The notes: a model not told the origin generated them from the letters alone. A DNA stretch of 64,000 bases from Suttonella indologenes (GCF_900460215.1 NZ_UHIA01000004.1:1310001-1374000), one strand, 5' to 3'. Numbered from the stretch's first letter, positions 41,830-51,045 are shown. Numbers and translations: made by a program.

Positions 41830-44190
41830 CTAATTGTTGAAGAATGAACCGCTAGGCTCGGAAAAGCCTGATTGATTGAAACTCGGCACCACAAAACTGC
41901 CTTCATAAATATCGCTATCATTTCCCACCGGCGCAGGTGCGGCGCAATTGCCGCCCCAACTCGGTTCGTAACCGGCGATAAAGGGTAGAGAAAGCGTATT
42001 CTTACAGCCATTACCCGCTAATAAACCGTTACTGCGATTAATATTGCGCATCACGATGCCCTCAGGGGGATTAACGGTCAAAGGTTTATTCGGCACTTGC
42101 TTCATCAAGGCAATCCACAAGGGTAAGCCGCCTGCCCCGCCGGCTAATTTCGTGGATTGGTTTTGGTCATTACCCACCCAAGCCACGGTCAGGTAATTGC
42201 CTGAAAAACCGGCAAACCAACTGTCGCGATAATCGTCGGTGGTGCCTGTTTTGCCGGCAAAATTATAGCTTTTGTCGAAATGTTGATAGACCAATGTCGC
42301 CGTGCCTCTGCGCGGAATTTCCTGCATGGCGGTCATCAATAGATAATAAGGCGTCGGCTCAACCACACGAATGCCCTGCATATCGAAGCGGCGAATGGCT
42401 TCGCCCTGCTGAGTGGTAATATCGCGAATGGCGCGCAGCGGCTGATAATAGCCGCCTGAGGCAAAGGTTTCATAAATTTGCGCCACTTCTAGGGGCGTCA
42501 TCTGCACCGCGCCTAAAGACAGTGAGGGATAGGGTTTAATACCGTCGCGCGAACCCAGTCGCTTCAAAGTAGCCACCACATCCGTCAAGCCGATGTCCAA
42601 GGCGATTCTGGCGGTGGGAATATTATAAGATTTGACCAAGGCGTCAATCAGCATAGCATCGGGAAAACTGCGCGTACTGTAATTTTTCGGCGACCATTTG
42701 GCACCGCCGTTGCGGTAATTCAATTGGCTGCCGTCAATCATCGTCGATAAGCTGTAACGCGTCGGATATTCCAAAGCGGCTAAATAGACCGCCGGCTTAA
42801 CCAAGGAACCGATTTGCCGCTTGGCGGATAAGGCGCGGTTAAAGCCCTGCTCGCCGCCTTGCCGCGAACCGATAATCGCTACCACGTCCGCACTGTTGGT
42901 TTCTACAATCACACCGGCACCTTGTAAGAAATTACTGCGCAGACCTTTACCACGCTCCAATTTAGCCAATTGGCTGGACAGTGCTTCCTGAGCTTTTTCC
43001 TGAATTTGCGGATCCAGAGTGGTAAAGATATTCAAGCCCTGTTTGGTCAAGTCTTCACGGCTGTAATTCTGCTGCAATTGGCTGCTGACCAAATCCATGA
43101 ATTCAGGATAACGAATCCGCTCCCGCGTCCGCTCGACGGGCGCCACATCCAGCGGCAAACCATCGGCTAAATCCGCATCTTCTTGGCTGATTAAGCCTTG
43201 CTGCACCATGACTTTCAAAATCAAGCCGCGTCTTTGCAGGGCATATTCGGGATGTTTGCGCGGATCGGCATTGCCCGGCTCACGCACCAAGGCAACCAAA
43301 GTGGCAATTTCATGCAAATTCAATTCGGATACGGGTTTATTGAAATAATATTCACTGGCTAAGCCGAAGCCGTGAATCGCTCTTTGCCCGTCTTGTCCCA
43401 GATAGATTTCATTGATATAGCCTTCAAGAATGTTTTCTTTGGTGCTGTAACGCTCTAAGACCAAAGCCATCAGCATTTCTTTGACTTTGCGCGAAATACT
43501 GCGCTCATTGCTCAAATAATGATTTTTAATGAATTGCTGGGTAATGGTCGAGCCGCCCTGCTGATCGCCTTTGCGCACATAGGTCACATAAATCGAGCGC
43601 AGCAAGCCGCGCGGATCAACGCCGGGGTGCAGATAAAAATTGCGGTCTTCGGTAGCCAAAATGGTATCAATCAATACCGGCGGCACTTCGTCTAATTTCA
43701 CCAAAAGGCGGTCTTCGCGATGCTGCGGATAAATGCTGGCAATGCGCAGCGGATTGAGGCGCTCCAAGCCGATTTCTTCAAAAGTACTCAAGCTTTCCAC
43801 TCGGCTGATTTTGCCTTCGGCAAAACTAATCTGCATCCGCCGCGCAGGACGCACCTGATCCCAAAACGCAAATTCCGCTGCGTAGTAAATCACGCTGTCG
43901 CCATTGTCTTGATATTGCCCCGGCTCCAAGACTTCCGCTACTTTGCGATATTCCAAGAGTTCCAATTCGCGCAGCAGCTGAGCCTTGCTCAAGGGCGCGC
44001 CGGCATATAATTCCAAGGGACGTGCATAGACGCGTGCCGGCATCGACCATAGCGCGCCGCCCAAATTATTGGAATCCAATTCATATTGTGCTTCCAATTT
44101 CTTCGCATAGGTCCAAGCGATAAGAATGCCGAAAACACCCATTACGACGCAAAAATAAAATACATTTCTGAAAAAACGCAGAATAATCAT
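41830..44190 (-). CDS. mrcB: Penicillin-binding protein 1B (bifunctional peptidoglycan synthase)
   Basis: The 786-residue inner-membrane enzyme has a very short cytoplasmic start, one membrane helix (about 5-26) and a PBP1B-specific UB2H-like region. The GT51 glycosyltransferase (catalytic Glu near 180 in ATEDRNFYLHPGVDP; GGSTITQQFIKN) and a transpeptidase follow, with the active serine near 458 (RQIGSLVKP), SYN in KSYNIPTAR and KTGTTDDYRDSW near 647. It polymerises glycan strands and cross-links stems. The TPR lipoprotein gene follows and may encode its activator. Confidence 0.94.
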   Translation of the reverse strand: MIILRFFRNVFYFCVVMGVFGILIAWTYAKKLEAQYELDSNNLGGALWSMPARVYARPLELYAGAPLSKAQLLRELELLEYRKVAEVLEPGQYQDNGDSVIYYAAEFAFWDQVRPARRMQISFAEGKISRVESLSTFEEIGLERLNPLRIASIYPQHREDRLLVKLDEVPPVLIDTILATEDRNFYLHPGVDPRGLLRSIYVTYVRKGDQQGGSTITQQFIKNHYLSNERSISRKVKEMLMALVLERYSTKENILEGYINEIYLGQDGQRAIHGFGLASEYYFNKPVSELNLHEIATLVALVREPGNADPRKHPEYALQRRGLILKVMVQQGLISQEDADLADGLPLDVAPVERTRERIRYPEFMDLVSSQLQQNYSREDLTKQGLNIFTTLDPQIQEKAQEALSSQLAKLERGKGLRSNFLQGAGVIVETNSADVVAIIGSRQGGEQGFNRALSAKRQIGSLVKPAVYLAALEYPTRYSLSTMIDGSQLNYRNGGAKWSPKNYSTRSFPDAMLIDALVKSYNIPTARIALDIGLTDVVATLKRLGSRDGIKPYPSLSLGAVQMTPLEVAQIYETFASGGYYQPLRAIRDITTQQGEAIRRFDMQGIRVVEPTPYYLLMTAMQEIPRRGTATLVYQHFDKSYNFAGKTGTTDDYRDSWFAGFSGNYLTVAWVGNDQNQSTKLAGGAGGLPLWIALMKQVPNKPLTVNPPEGIVMRNINRSNGLLAGNGCKNTLSLPFIAGYEPSWGGNCAAPAPVGNDSDIYEGSFVVPSFNQSGFSEPSGSFFNN

Positions 44191-44199
44191 TGCCTTCCT

Positions 44200-44976
44200 C
44201 TATACTGCCACTGCCGCTTTAATCGCCGGCAGCGGGTCATAGCCGATTAAGCGAATATCCTCGAAACGATAAGCGTCAATGCTTTGCGCTTTATCTAATT
44301 CAAGCTGCGGCAAAGGCCGCGGACTGCGGCTTAATTGCTCCTGCGCTTGGGCTAAGTGGTTGCTATATAAATGCACGTCGCCGCCCGTCCAGACAAAATC
44401 GCCCAATGCCAAATCGCATTGCTGCGCCATCATCATGGTTAATAGAGCATAACTGGCAATATTAAAAGGCACGCCTAAAAAGACATCCGCCGAGCGTTGA
44501 TACAGTTGACAGGATAATTTGCCGTCGGCGACATAAAACTGAAACAGGGCATGGCAGGGTTGCAATGCCATTTTGCCCAATTCGGGCACATTCCATGCCG
44601 AGACCAGCATGCGGCGGGAATCGGGATTGTGTTTTAAGGTCTCTATGACTTGGGCGATTTGATCGATGCCCTGCCAATCCCGCCATTGCTTGCCGTAAAT
44701 CGGACCTAAATCGCCGTTTTCATCCGCCCATTCGTCCCAAATACTCACACCGTGTTCTTTCAAATAGCCAATATTGGTATCGCCGCGCAAAAACCACAGC
44801 AATTCATAAACAATCGATTTGAAATGTACTTTTTTAGTCGTCAGCAAGGGAAAACCTGCCTGCAAATCAAAGCGCATTTGATAGCCGAATACCGAACGCG
44901 TGCCGGTGCCGGTACGGTCGGTTTTTTCACTACCTTGCGTGAGGATATGGCGTAGTAATTCTTGATAAATGTGCAT
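44200..44976 (-). CDS. thyA: Thymidylate synthase
   Basis: The 258-residue ThyA methylates dUMP to dTMP with methylenetetrahydrofolate. Seen: TGTGTRSVFGYQMRFDL, FLRGDTNIGYLKEHG, the nucleophile cysteine in LQPCHALFQFYV, and YQRSADVFLGVPFNIASYA. Length is close to the 264 of E. coli. It follows lgt with three bases between, the same order as lgt-thyA in many gammaproteobacteria. Confidence 0.96.
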   Translation of the reverse strand: MHIYQELLRHILTQGSEKTDRTGTGTRSVFGYQMRFDLQAGFPLLTTKKVHFKSIVYELLWFLRGDTNIGYLKEHGVSIWDEWADENGDLGPIYGKQWRDWQGIDQIAQVIETLKHNPDSRRMLVSAWNVPELGKMALQPCHALFQFYVADGKLSCQLYQRSADVFLGVPFNIASYALLTMMMAQQCDLALGDFVWTGGDVHLYSNHLAQAQEQLSRSPRPLPQLELDKAQSIDAYRFEDIRLIGYDPLPAIKAAVAV

Positions 44977-44979
44977 GAA

Positions 44980-45804
44980 TCAATCCGCTGAAAGAGAATA
45001 AGGTTTGGGCGGCGCAGACTGCGGACGCAGCCATAAATAAAGCCCGATTAATGCCATCGGCAGGCAGAGCAATTGCCCCATCGTCATGCCGAAATAAAAA
45101 CTCATTTGCGCATCTTTTTCGCGCACAAATTCGCTTAAAAAACGTCCGACGGCATAAAGCAACAAGAATAAACCGGTGGTTTGCCCGCGATAACGCGGCC
45201 TGCGCGCATAGAGATTGAGCACGATAAAGAGCAATAAACCCTCCCATGCCGCCTGATAGAGCTGCGAGGGATGGCGGACAAGATGATCTCCCGCGCTTGG
45301 GAAGACCATGCCCCAAGCCACATCGGTCGGACGTCCCCATAATTCGCCGTTGATAAAATTACCAATCCGTCCAAAAAATAAACCGATGGTAACCAAGGGC
45401 GCGATAAAATCGCCGATGTCTAAAATTTTGCGTTCGTATTTATAGGCATAGCCGATGCAGGCGATGGTAACGCCTAATAATCCGCCGTGAAAAGACATGC
45501 CGCCGTCCCAAATTCTCAGCGGCAACATCGGATCTTTTATCAAAATATCAATGCCGTAAGGAACCAGCACATAAAATAAGACATAACCTAGGCGGCCGCC
45601 TAAAATGGTGCCGAGCATCAGCCAAAAGAGCAAATCGCCGAGTTGGTCTTTATCCCAGCCTAAGGCGGGACGGCGTTTTGCATAATAGACGCCCAGTAAA
45701 TAACCCAAACTAAAGCCCAAGACATACATCAAGCCGTACCAAGTCGGCTTGATCGGACCGAGGGCGAAAATCACGGGATCAATCTGCGGATGTTGTAAAG
45801 CCAT
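44980..45804 (-). CDS. lgt: Phosphatidylglycerol-prolipoprotein diacylglyceryl transferase
   Basis: The 274-residue membrane enzyme adds diacylglycerol to the lipobox cysteine of prolipoproteins. Seen: LGPIKPTWYGLMYVLGF, IWDGGMSFHGGLLGV (essential His), and the Lgt signature GRIGNFINGELWGRPTD. About seven membrane helices are predicted. It serves the lipoproteins in this window, such as the NlpE-like and TPR proteins. It is upstream of thyA in one transcription unit. Confidence 0.95.
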   Translation of the reverse strand: MALQHPQIDPVIFALGPIKPTWYGLMYVLGFSLGYLLGVYYAKRRPALGWDKDQLGDLLFWLMLGTILGGRLGYVLFYVLVPYGIDILIKDPMLPLRIWDGGMSFHGGLLGVTIACIGYAYKYERKILDIGDFIAPLVTIGLFFGRIGNFINGELWGRPTDVAWGMVFPSAGDHLVRHPSQLYQAAWEGLLLFIVLNLYARRPRYRGQTTGLFLLLYAVGRFLSEFVREKDAQMSFYFGMTMGQLLCLPMALIGLYLWLRPQSAPPKPYSLSAD

Positions 45805-45836
45805 AATCGTTCTAAGCCATAAAGCGCGGCATCATA

Positions 45837-46514
45837 CTATAAATCATGCAATTGGCGGCGTCTTTTTGTGCGCCCCAATAGAGAAAAAATCACGGATAAA
45901 AATGCTCCCGATAAAACTAAACCGCCGCCTAAAAGCATTTGTCGGCGCAGCCCCGTATCTTGCAAGCGGCTGTTTTGATGCTGCAATTGCAGATTTTCCT
46001 GTTCTAGGTTGACGACGCGCGCCTGCAATTCACGGTTGCGGCGGTCTATTTCCACCGCATTTGCCGATACTCTTTGCAAAGCAAGCAAATCCGCCCTTGC
46101 CGTTTCCGCCTGTTGGCGGCTTTGCGCCAAAGCCTGCTGCAATTCTTGCACGCTGAGCAATTCGGCATCATGGACTTGCTTTAATTGCGCATGCTGCGCT
46201 TGGGCGAGATTAAGCTGACGGCTTTGCTCGGCAAATTGGCTATGCACACTGGGACTGTGCATGATATTTTTCGCCCAGACCCAACCCTGCAATTCACCTG
46301 CCTGCACCAATACATAGCGTCCGTCTTCGCTGTTACGCAATATCTGTACCGGCACGCCCGCTTTCAGCGAACCTAAATATTTGCCGCTGCTTTGCGGCGC
46401 ATCGCTGACAGAGGTTTGCAACTCATCGCTAATCCATGCGGACTCTCCCTGTTGAGCGAAAGCAGCACCGCTCAATAATCCTAGTAACAGCCATCGGCTG
46501 ATAATCGCCTTCAT
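45837..46514 (-). CDS. SH3-domain periplasmic protein with coiled coil and C-terminal anchor (YgiM-like)
   Basis: From ATG 46514 the product is 225 residues. It has a signal peptide (LLLGLLSGAAFAQ), a bacterial SH3 domain (about 22-85; GSLKAGVPVQILRN, YVLVQAGELQGWVWAKN), a long coiled coil (about 95-190) and a C-terminal membrane helix followed by a basic tail (LLGRTKRRRQLHDL). This layout is that of the TIGR04211/YgiM family, anchored in the inner membrane with the SH3 part in the periplasm, possibly binding peptidoglycan. The start overlaps the stop of the preceding gene (ATGA), which decides it. Confidence 0.85.
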   Translation of the reverse strand: MKAIISRWLLLGLLSGAAFAQQGESAWISDELQTSVSDAPQSSGKYLGSLKAGVPVQILRNSEDGRYVLVQAGELQGWVWAKNIMHSPSVHSQFAEQSRQLNLAQAQHAQLKQVHDAELLSVQELQQALAQSRQQAETARADLLALQRVSANAVEIDRRNRELQARVVNLEQENLQLQHQNSRLQDTGLRRQMLLGGGLVLSGAFLSVIFSLLGRTKRRRQLHDL

Positions 46515-47215
46515 GAAAGTATTCCCCGTAACTGTAATAAATCCAACCATAGCCGACGCTTAGACGGCGCAGCATGCAATGCCAAAGCAGGATGCGTGAT
46601 TCTGCGCCCTGTAGTCTTCAATAAGGTTTGCGCTTGCTGCGCCAAATGCTCATCGCCTAGCAGCACATAATTCGAGCAGGCGATCTCGGGCAGCGTATCG
46701 CCTTGCGGCGCAGCATCGCTCTGCCAGTCTTGCAGGGTGGCAAAAATTGCCGCCGCCTGCGGATAATCGCAACGCGCCAAGGCATTGTGCAGCAATACCG
46801 CCTCTTGCGCATGCGCAAATAAGCGCCAAGCGCCGTCAAACCATAAAGGCGGCAGCACGAAAGCCAATTCTTCTTTCAGCACAAGACTACACTGCGCCAA
46901 AGCAAAAATATCGATATCGCCCAGTTTTTGCCGCTGTGCCGATCTTGTTTCCCGAACCGCAGACGGCGGTGCGGCCATTGGCGTTGTCGATGTTTCAGGG
47001 GCAAATATCTGCGGCAATATCTCTTTGGCTTGCACCAAAGCATTTTGCGGATTTTGCGGATTTTGCGGATTTTCCTGCACCGGCCCACTGGCAATTTGCG
47101 TCGAGAGATGTTGGCGGTGAAGCGCACGCACATCGCTGCGCCGCAAGTAGCGCTTCAAGCCTAATAATTGCCAAGCTTTTTGCTGTGCTGCCGTGGGATT
47201 TAAAAATGAGTTCAC
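46511..47215 (-). CDS. Candidate divergent DNA polymerase III psi subunit
   Basis: The 234-residue product is not clearly recognisable, but both ends resemble HolD. Near the N-terminus AWQLLGLKRYLRRSDVRAL parallels the WQLQQLGITQWSLRRP chi-binding peptide of E. coli psi. The C-terminus has HPALALHAAPSKRRLWLDLLQ, like the conserved psi end (basic residues then LWQQI). The extra middle includes a linker with the repeated triplet Asn-Pro-Gln, encoded by a 9-base tandem repeat at 47042-47068, making it longer than usual psi (~135). Overlaps with pssA and the SH3 gene show coupling. Assignment is inference. Confidence 0.45.
   Translation of the reverse strand: MNSFLNPTAAQQKAWQLLGLKRYLRRSDVRALHRQHLSTQIASGPVQENPQNPQNPQNALVQAKEILPQIFAPETSTTPMAAPPSAVRETRSAQRQKLGDIDIFALAQCSLVLKEELAFVLPPLWFDGAWRLFAHAQEAVLLHNALARCDYPQAAAIFATLQDWQSDAAPQGDTLPEIACSNYVLLGDEHLAQQAQTLLKTTGRRITHPALALHAAPSKRRLWLDLLQLRGILS
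47042..47077. repeat. Nine-base in-frame tandem repeat
   Basis: ATTTTGCGG is repeated three times perfectly (47042-47068) and followed by a partial fourth copy. On the minus strand it codes for Asn-Pro-Gln repeats in the linker of the HolD-like protein. Copy number could vary without breaking the frame. Confidence 0.8.
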
Positions 47216-47961
47216 ATTGAGCGCTTACGTTGCCAACGCCAGATTGACCACAAAGGGCCATGTAAGGCATAAGTAAAGAAAATCAGCGGCAATGCCAAGG
47301 CCGGTTCCAAAAAGATGCCCGCCAAAATAATCGCCGGCAAGGCAGCATAGCGAAACGGCAGTTTTCCTTCGATTTTCAGACTTTTGCCGCTGAAATATTT
47401 GAAATTACTCACCATTGCCAAGCCGGTCAGTATCAATAATGCCGCGCTAAAGAGCAGCAGATTCTTCGGCTGAAAGCCGTAGCGCTGGGCAAACCAGACA
47501 AAACCGGCAATCACGCCGGCGGCAGAAGGACTGGGTAAACCGATGAAAAAGGCTTTATCCACCACATTGACTTGCGCATTAAAACGCGCCAAGCGCAATG
47601 CGGCGCAGGCGGTGTAAATAAATGCCGCCATCCAGCCTAAGCGGGAAGGCACCAGAGGCGCAGTCGCACTCAAATGCAGTGTCCAATGATAAAGCAGCAT
47701 TGCCGGTGCAACGCCGAAAGAAACCAAATCCGCCAAGGAATCGTATTGCACGCCGAATTCGCTGGCGGTGTTGGTCAAACGCGCCACGCGTCCGTCGCAG
47801 CCGTCTAAAATCATCGCAAAGAAAATCAGCACGCTGGCAAAGACATAGCGTCCGTCCGTAGCTGCCAAAATGGCATAAAATCCGCAGAAAAGCGCCGCCG
47901 TAGTGAATAAATTCGGCAGAATATAAATGCCGCGTCGCCGTCCTGTATGTTGATTGTTCAT
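47212..47961 (-). CDS. pssA: CDP-diacylglycerol-serine O-phosphatidyltransferase
   Basis: The 249-residue membrane enzyme makes phosphatidylserine, precursor of phosphatidylethanolamine. The CDP-alcohol phosphatidyltransferase motif is complete: DGCDGRVARLTNTASEFG followed by QYDSLADLVSFGVAPA (D-G-x2-A-R...G...D-x3-D). About seven hydrophobic helices follow, and the opening IYILPNLFTTAALFCGFYA is typical of membrane-type (type II) PssA rather than the E. coli soluble type. It overlaps pyrF and the HolD-like gene by four bases each. Confidence 0.92.
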   Translation of the reverse strand: MNNQHTGRRRGIYILPNLFTTAALFCGFYAILAATDGRYVFASVLIFFAMILDGCDGRVARLTNTASEFGVQYDSLADLVSFGVAPAMLLYHWTLHLSATAPLVPSRLGWMAAFIYTACAALRLARFNAQVNVVDKAFFIGLPSPSAAGVIAGFVWFAQRYGFQPKNLLLFSAALLILTGLAMVSNFKYFSGKSLKIEGKLPFRYAALPAIILAGIFLEPALALPLIFFTYALHGPLWSIWRWQRKRSM

Positions 47962-48671
47962 GATTTTTCCTTGTTAAAGTGGGCAATGTCGGCGGCAATG
48001 CTTTCTAATGCCGCCAAGGGATCGGCTGCCGCGGTAATCGGGCGTCCGATCACAAGGTAATCGCTGCCGCTTGCCAAGGCGCGCTCGGGCGTCATGATGC
48101 GGCTTTGATCGTCCGAAGCGCTGCCAAGCGGGCGAATGCCAGGGGTAACGGTCAGGAAATCGCGGGCGGTAGCGGCTTTTACCGCCGCCGCTTCATGCGC
48201 CGAACAGACTACACCCTGCAAGCCGCAGTCATAGCTTAAGGCGGTCAGCGCCGCGACTTGTTCAGCTAATCCGCGCGTGACGCCGATATCGTCCAATTCC
48301 GTCTCCGCCATACTGGTCAATACCGTTACCGCAATCAATAGCGGCGCTTGGCGGCGCTGCGCAAGCGCTTCTGCGGCGGCTGTCAGCATTTTGCGTCCGC
48401 CGCCGGCATGCACATTGACCATCCAGACACCCAAATCAGCGGCGGCGCGTACCGCATCCGCCACCGTATTGGGAATATCGTGATATTTCAAATCCAAAAA
48501 AATCTCGAAACCGCCGGCTTGCAAACGTTCGACTACCGTCACGCCGGCGCGGGTAAATAGGGCTTTGCCGATTTTAATCCGACACAGACGGGGATTGAGC
48601 TGCTCCGCCAAGGCGTAAGCAGTCTGCACATCGTCAAAATCAAAGGCCAATAAAATCTTAGGATCACTCAT
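47958..48671 (-). CDS. pyrF: Orotidine 5'-phosphate decarboxylase
   Basis: The 237-residue TIM-barrel enzyme converts OMP to UMP. Seen: LLAFDFDDVQTAYALAEQL, KIGKALFTRAG, the catalytic charged network FLDLKYHDIPNTVADA, and the phosphate-binding end DYLVIGRPIT. The lapA-lapB-pyrF order is a conserved gammaproteobacterial block, here coupled by four-base overlaps. Confidence 0.95.
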   Translation of the reverse strand: MSDPKILLAFDFDDVQTAYALAEQLNPRLCRIKIGKALFTRAGVTVVERLQAGGFEIFLDLKYHDIPNTVADAVRAAADLGVWMVNVHAGGGRKMLTAAAEALAQRRQAPLLIAVTVLTSMAETELDDIGVTRGLAEQVAALTALSYDCGLQGVVCSAHEAAAVKAATARDFLTVTPGIRPLGSASDDQSRIMTPERALASGSDYLVIGRPITAAADPLAALESIAADIAHFNKEKS

Positions 48672-49816
48672 CTTTGCTCTACTTTTACTTCAATCAAAGG
48701 CTGGAAACTGCTCCAAGCATGACAGGCGGGGCAATGCCAAATCAGGCGCTGTTGGCGGAAACCGCATTCATTGCATTGATAAACGTGCTGCGGGCTGATA
48801 CCTTTGCCGATAAGCGTATTTAGCCCCTGCAAACTCGGCTCGGGATGACTCTGCAAATAAGCCGCCAATAGCAGCGGGTTTTGCTGTTCCTGCAAGCGGC
48901 TTTGTAATAATTGATGCGCCGCTTCCGCTTTACCCAGACGGCTGAGGGTTTCGGCGGTAGCAAGGCTCAATCGCGCCTGCCGCATCTGCGCTTCTTTTTC
49001 CAATAACCATTGCAGATATTCTTCGCTGCGCCCGATTTCGGCATAGGCTTCGGCGAGTAAGGGCAGGATTTCCGGTAAAAAATTCGCCGCTTGTTCGCCA
49101 ATGGAATGGTAGTGATGAATGGCGGAAACCGGCTCGCCGCGCTGCATGGCTAATTGCGCCTGCATATGGTAGGCACGTCCGCAGCGGTTATCTGCCACGA
49201 GCGCCGCGTCTAATAAGGTGTGCATGCGCGAGGTATCGCCTTCGCTTTGGGCGATTTCCGCCAGCTCGCAATAATAATGGGCGATTTGCCGCGCCCGACT
49301 GCCATAGCCTGCCGCCTGCCATAATTCGCTAATCTCTATCGCTTTTTGCCATTGTGCGGTGCGTTCGTAAATCCGCCATAGGGCGGCATAGATGTCGCGG
49401 GTGCGGAAATTCTCGCCCTGTCTTTTTTCCAATAAGGCTTGCGCTTGGCGAAACATGCCGGCATGGGCATAGTCTTCCGCCAATTCAAAATCGACCGCAC
49501 AGGCTTGGGTATTGTCTAAAAAAGGCAGATCGGCCAATTGGCGGTGCAGATGCAAAGCGCGGTCCAATTCGCCGCGCTTGCGGAACAAGGCACCCAAAGT
49601 CAGCTGATTGTCAAAGGTCTGACGATCGATATTCGCCATTTGCAGAAAGACGTCGACGGCGCGGTCGGTTTGGTCGTTGAGCAGGAAGCTCAAGCCTTCA
49701 AAATAGGCGGAACGCGATTTCGATTGCCGCATGTCGCGCGCCTCTTTACGCATGGCGATCCACCAGCCCGACCATGCCGCCAAGGGCAGCAGGAGAATCA
49801 GCAGCCACTCGCTCAT
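48668..49816 (-). CDS. lapB: Lipopolysaccharide assembly protein LapB
   Basis: The 382-residue product has an N-terminal membrane anchor (LLILLPLAAWSGWWIAMR), about nine TPR-like helical repeats, and a C-terminal rubredoxin-type zinc site YQCNECGFRQ ... WHCPACHAW. This is the LapB (YciM) layout. LapB couples LPS synthesis with FtsH-mediated LpxC degradation, relevant to the lpx genes at 58-62 kb. It follows lapA by five bases and overlaps pyrF by four. Confidence 0.95.
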   Translation of the reverse strand: MSEWLLILLLPLAAWSGWWIAMRKEARDMRQSKSRSAYFEGLSFLLNDQTDRAVDVFLQMANIDRQTFDNQLTLGALFRKRGELDRALHLHRQLADLPFLDNTQACAVDFELAEDYAHAGMFRQAQALLEKRQGENFRTRDIYAALWRIYERTAQWQKAIEISELWQAAGYGSRARQIAHYYCELAEIAQSEGDTSRMHTLLDAALVADNRCGRAYHMQAQLAMQRGEPVSAIHHYHSIGEQAANFLPEILPLLAEAYAEIGRSEEYLQWLLEKEAQMRQARLSLATAETLSRLGKAEAAHQLLQSRLQEQQNPLLLAAYLQSHPEPSLQGLNTLIGKGISPQHVYQCNECGFRQQRLIWHCPACHAWSSFQPLIEVKVEQR

Positions 49817-49821
49817 GCTAA

Positions 49822-50130
49822 TCAGGCTTGATGGCTTTGCTCGAATTCCGCGCGCACTTGGACTTTATCCTGTGCTTTGTATTCCTGCGCCAGCATTTTC
49901 TCCAAAGCAACGGCGCGGTTTTTCCAGTATAAGAATTTCAATCCGAAGACGATTTGCGTTAACAAGGCGCCGCAGACAAAGCAGATGAGCATGACAAAGA
50001 CCAGCGGCAATTGCGTGCTGCCTAAGATGTAGTCGAACTGCACTTGCGCTTTATTAAACAAGCCGAAGACAAAAAACAGTACCGCCAAGACTAAGACGGA
50101 AAGATATAACCCTAATTTTTTCATACTCAA
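49822..50130 (-). CDS. lapA: Lipopolysaccharide assembly protein LapA
   Basis: The 102-residue inner-membrane protein has two membrane helices (about 7-26 and 40-63) and a basic/coiled C-terminus (NRAVALEKMLAQEYKAQDK), as in LapA (DUF1049/YciS). The start has GGAG well placed upstream. It acts with LapB. It heads the lapA-lapB-pyrF-pssA run. Confidence 0.9.
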   Translation of the reverse strand: MSMKKLGLYLSVLVLAVLFFVFGLFNKAQVQFDYILGSTQLPLVFVMLICFVCGALLTQIVFGLKFLYWKNRAVALEKMLAQEYKAQDKVQVRAEFEQSHQA

Positions 50131-50178
50131 CTCCTAAATCATTCCAAAAAAAACGCCGCTATGATAGCAAATTCTGCC

Positions 50179-50976
50179 TTAGACTTGACGAAAACCCAAG
50201 ACGTCCGCCATGCTGTATAAGCCTGCCGGCTTGCCTTGCAGCCATTTGGCGGCAATTAGAGCACCACGCGCGAAAATGCTGCGGTCGTGGGCGCGATGGG
50301 TAAATTCCAAGCGTTCGTGGTCGTTAATAAAATAGACGGTGTGTTCGCCGCTGATTTCTCCGCCGCGCATGACCGAAAAGCCGATATCGCCTGTTTTACG
50401 CGCATTTTCATAGGGATAAACCATATGTTCCGCCAAATTCACCTCGCGTCCCAGCGCGATTTGCTCGCCCAGCTTCAATGCCGTGCCCGAAGGGGCATCG
50501 ACTTTGCGACGGTGGTGACTTTCAAAGATTTCTACATCCCAATCTTCGGCGGGCAATACGCTTGCCACGCGTTTTGCCACTTCCATCAGCACATTCACGC
50601 CCAAGCTGGTATTGGCGGCAAAGACGATCGGAATGTGTCGGGCGGCACGTTCGATCCAAGCGGCGGTTTCGGCATTAAAACCTGTGGTGCCGATCATCAT
50701 GGGGCGGTCGTAGCGTTGGCAAATCGGCAGGAGGCTGAGGGTGGCGTCGGGACGGGTAAAGTCAATAATCACATCGGATTGCTGACACAAGATTTCCAGA
50801 TTAGAGGTGGTTTTTAAAGGGCTGTCGATGTCGCAGATGCTGTTTAAGGCGCGGTTTGCCCAGCTGTGCGAGTCGCGCACTGAAACGGCGCTGAGCTCGC
50901 AGTCGCTATCCAGCAAAGCCGCGCGCGCAATTTCCTGCCCCATTTTCCCATTAACTCCATGAATGGCTATTTTCAT
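50179..50976 (-). CDS. dapB: 4-hydroxy-tetrahydrodipicolinate reductase
   Basis: The 265-residue enzyme reduces hydroxy-tetrahydrodipicolinate in the lysine/diaminopimelate pathway. Seen: nucleotide loop IHGVNGKMGQEIARA, VIIDFTRPDA, IGTTGFNAE, and the catalytic HHRRKVDAPSGTALKLGE. A GTG two codons upstream (50982) is possible, but ATG 50976 with GGAG five bases upstream is better. It lies upstream of lapA with a 48-base gap holding a TATCAT -10-like box, so lapA may have its own promoter. Confidence 0.95.
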   Translation of the reverse strand: MKIAIHGVNGKMGQEIARAALLDSDCELSAVSVRDSHSWANRALNSICDIDSPLKTTSNLEILCQQSDVIIDFTRPDATLSLLPICQRYDRPMMIGTTGFNAETAAWIERAARHIPIVFAANTSLGVNVLMEVAKRVASVLPAEDWDVEIFESHHRRKVDAPSGTALKLGEQIALGREVNLAEHMVYPYENARKTGDIGFSVMRGGEISGEHTVYFINDHERLEFTHRAHDRSIFARGALIAAKWLQGKPAGLYSMADVLGFRQV

Positions 50977-51045
50977 CTTCACTCCTTTATTCCAAAGCGC
51001 ATGGCATTTATCATGCCGCCATGATACACGAGATTGCTTATAAAT

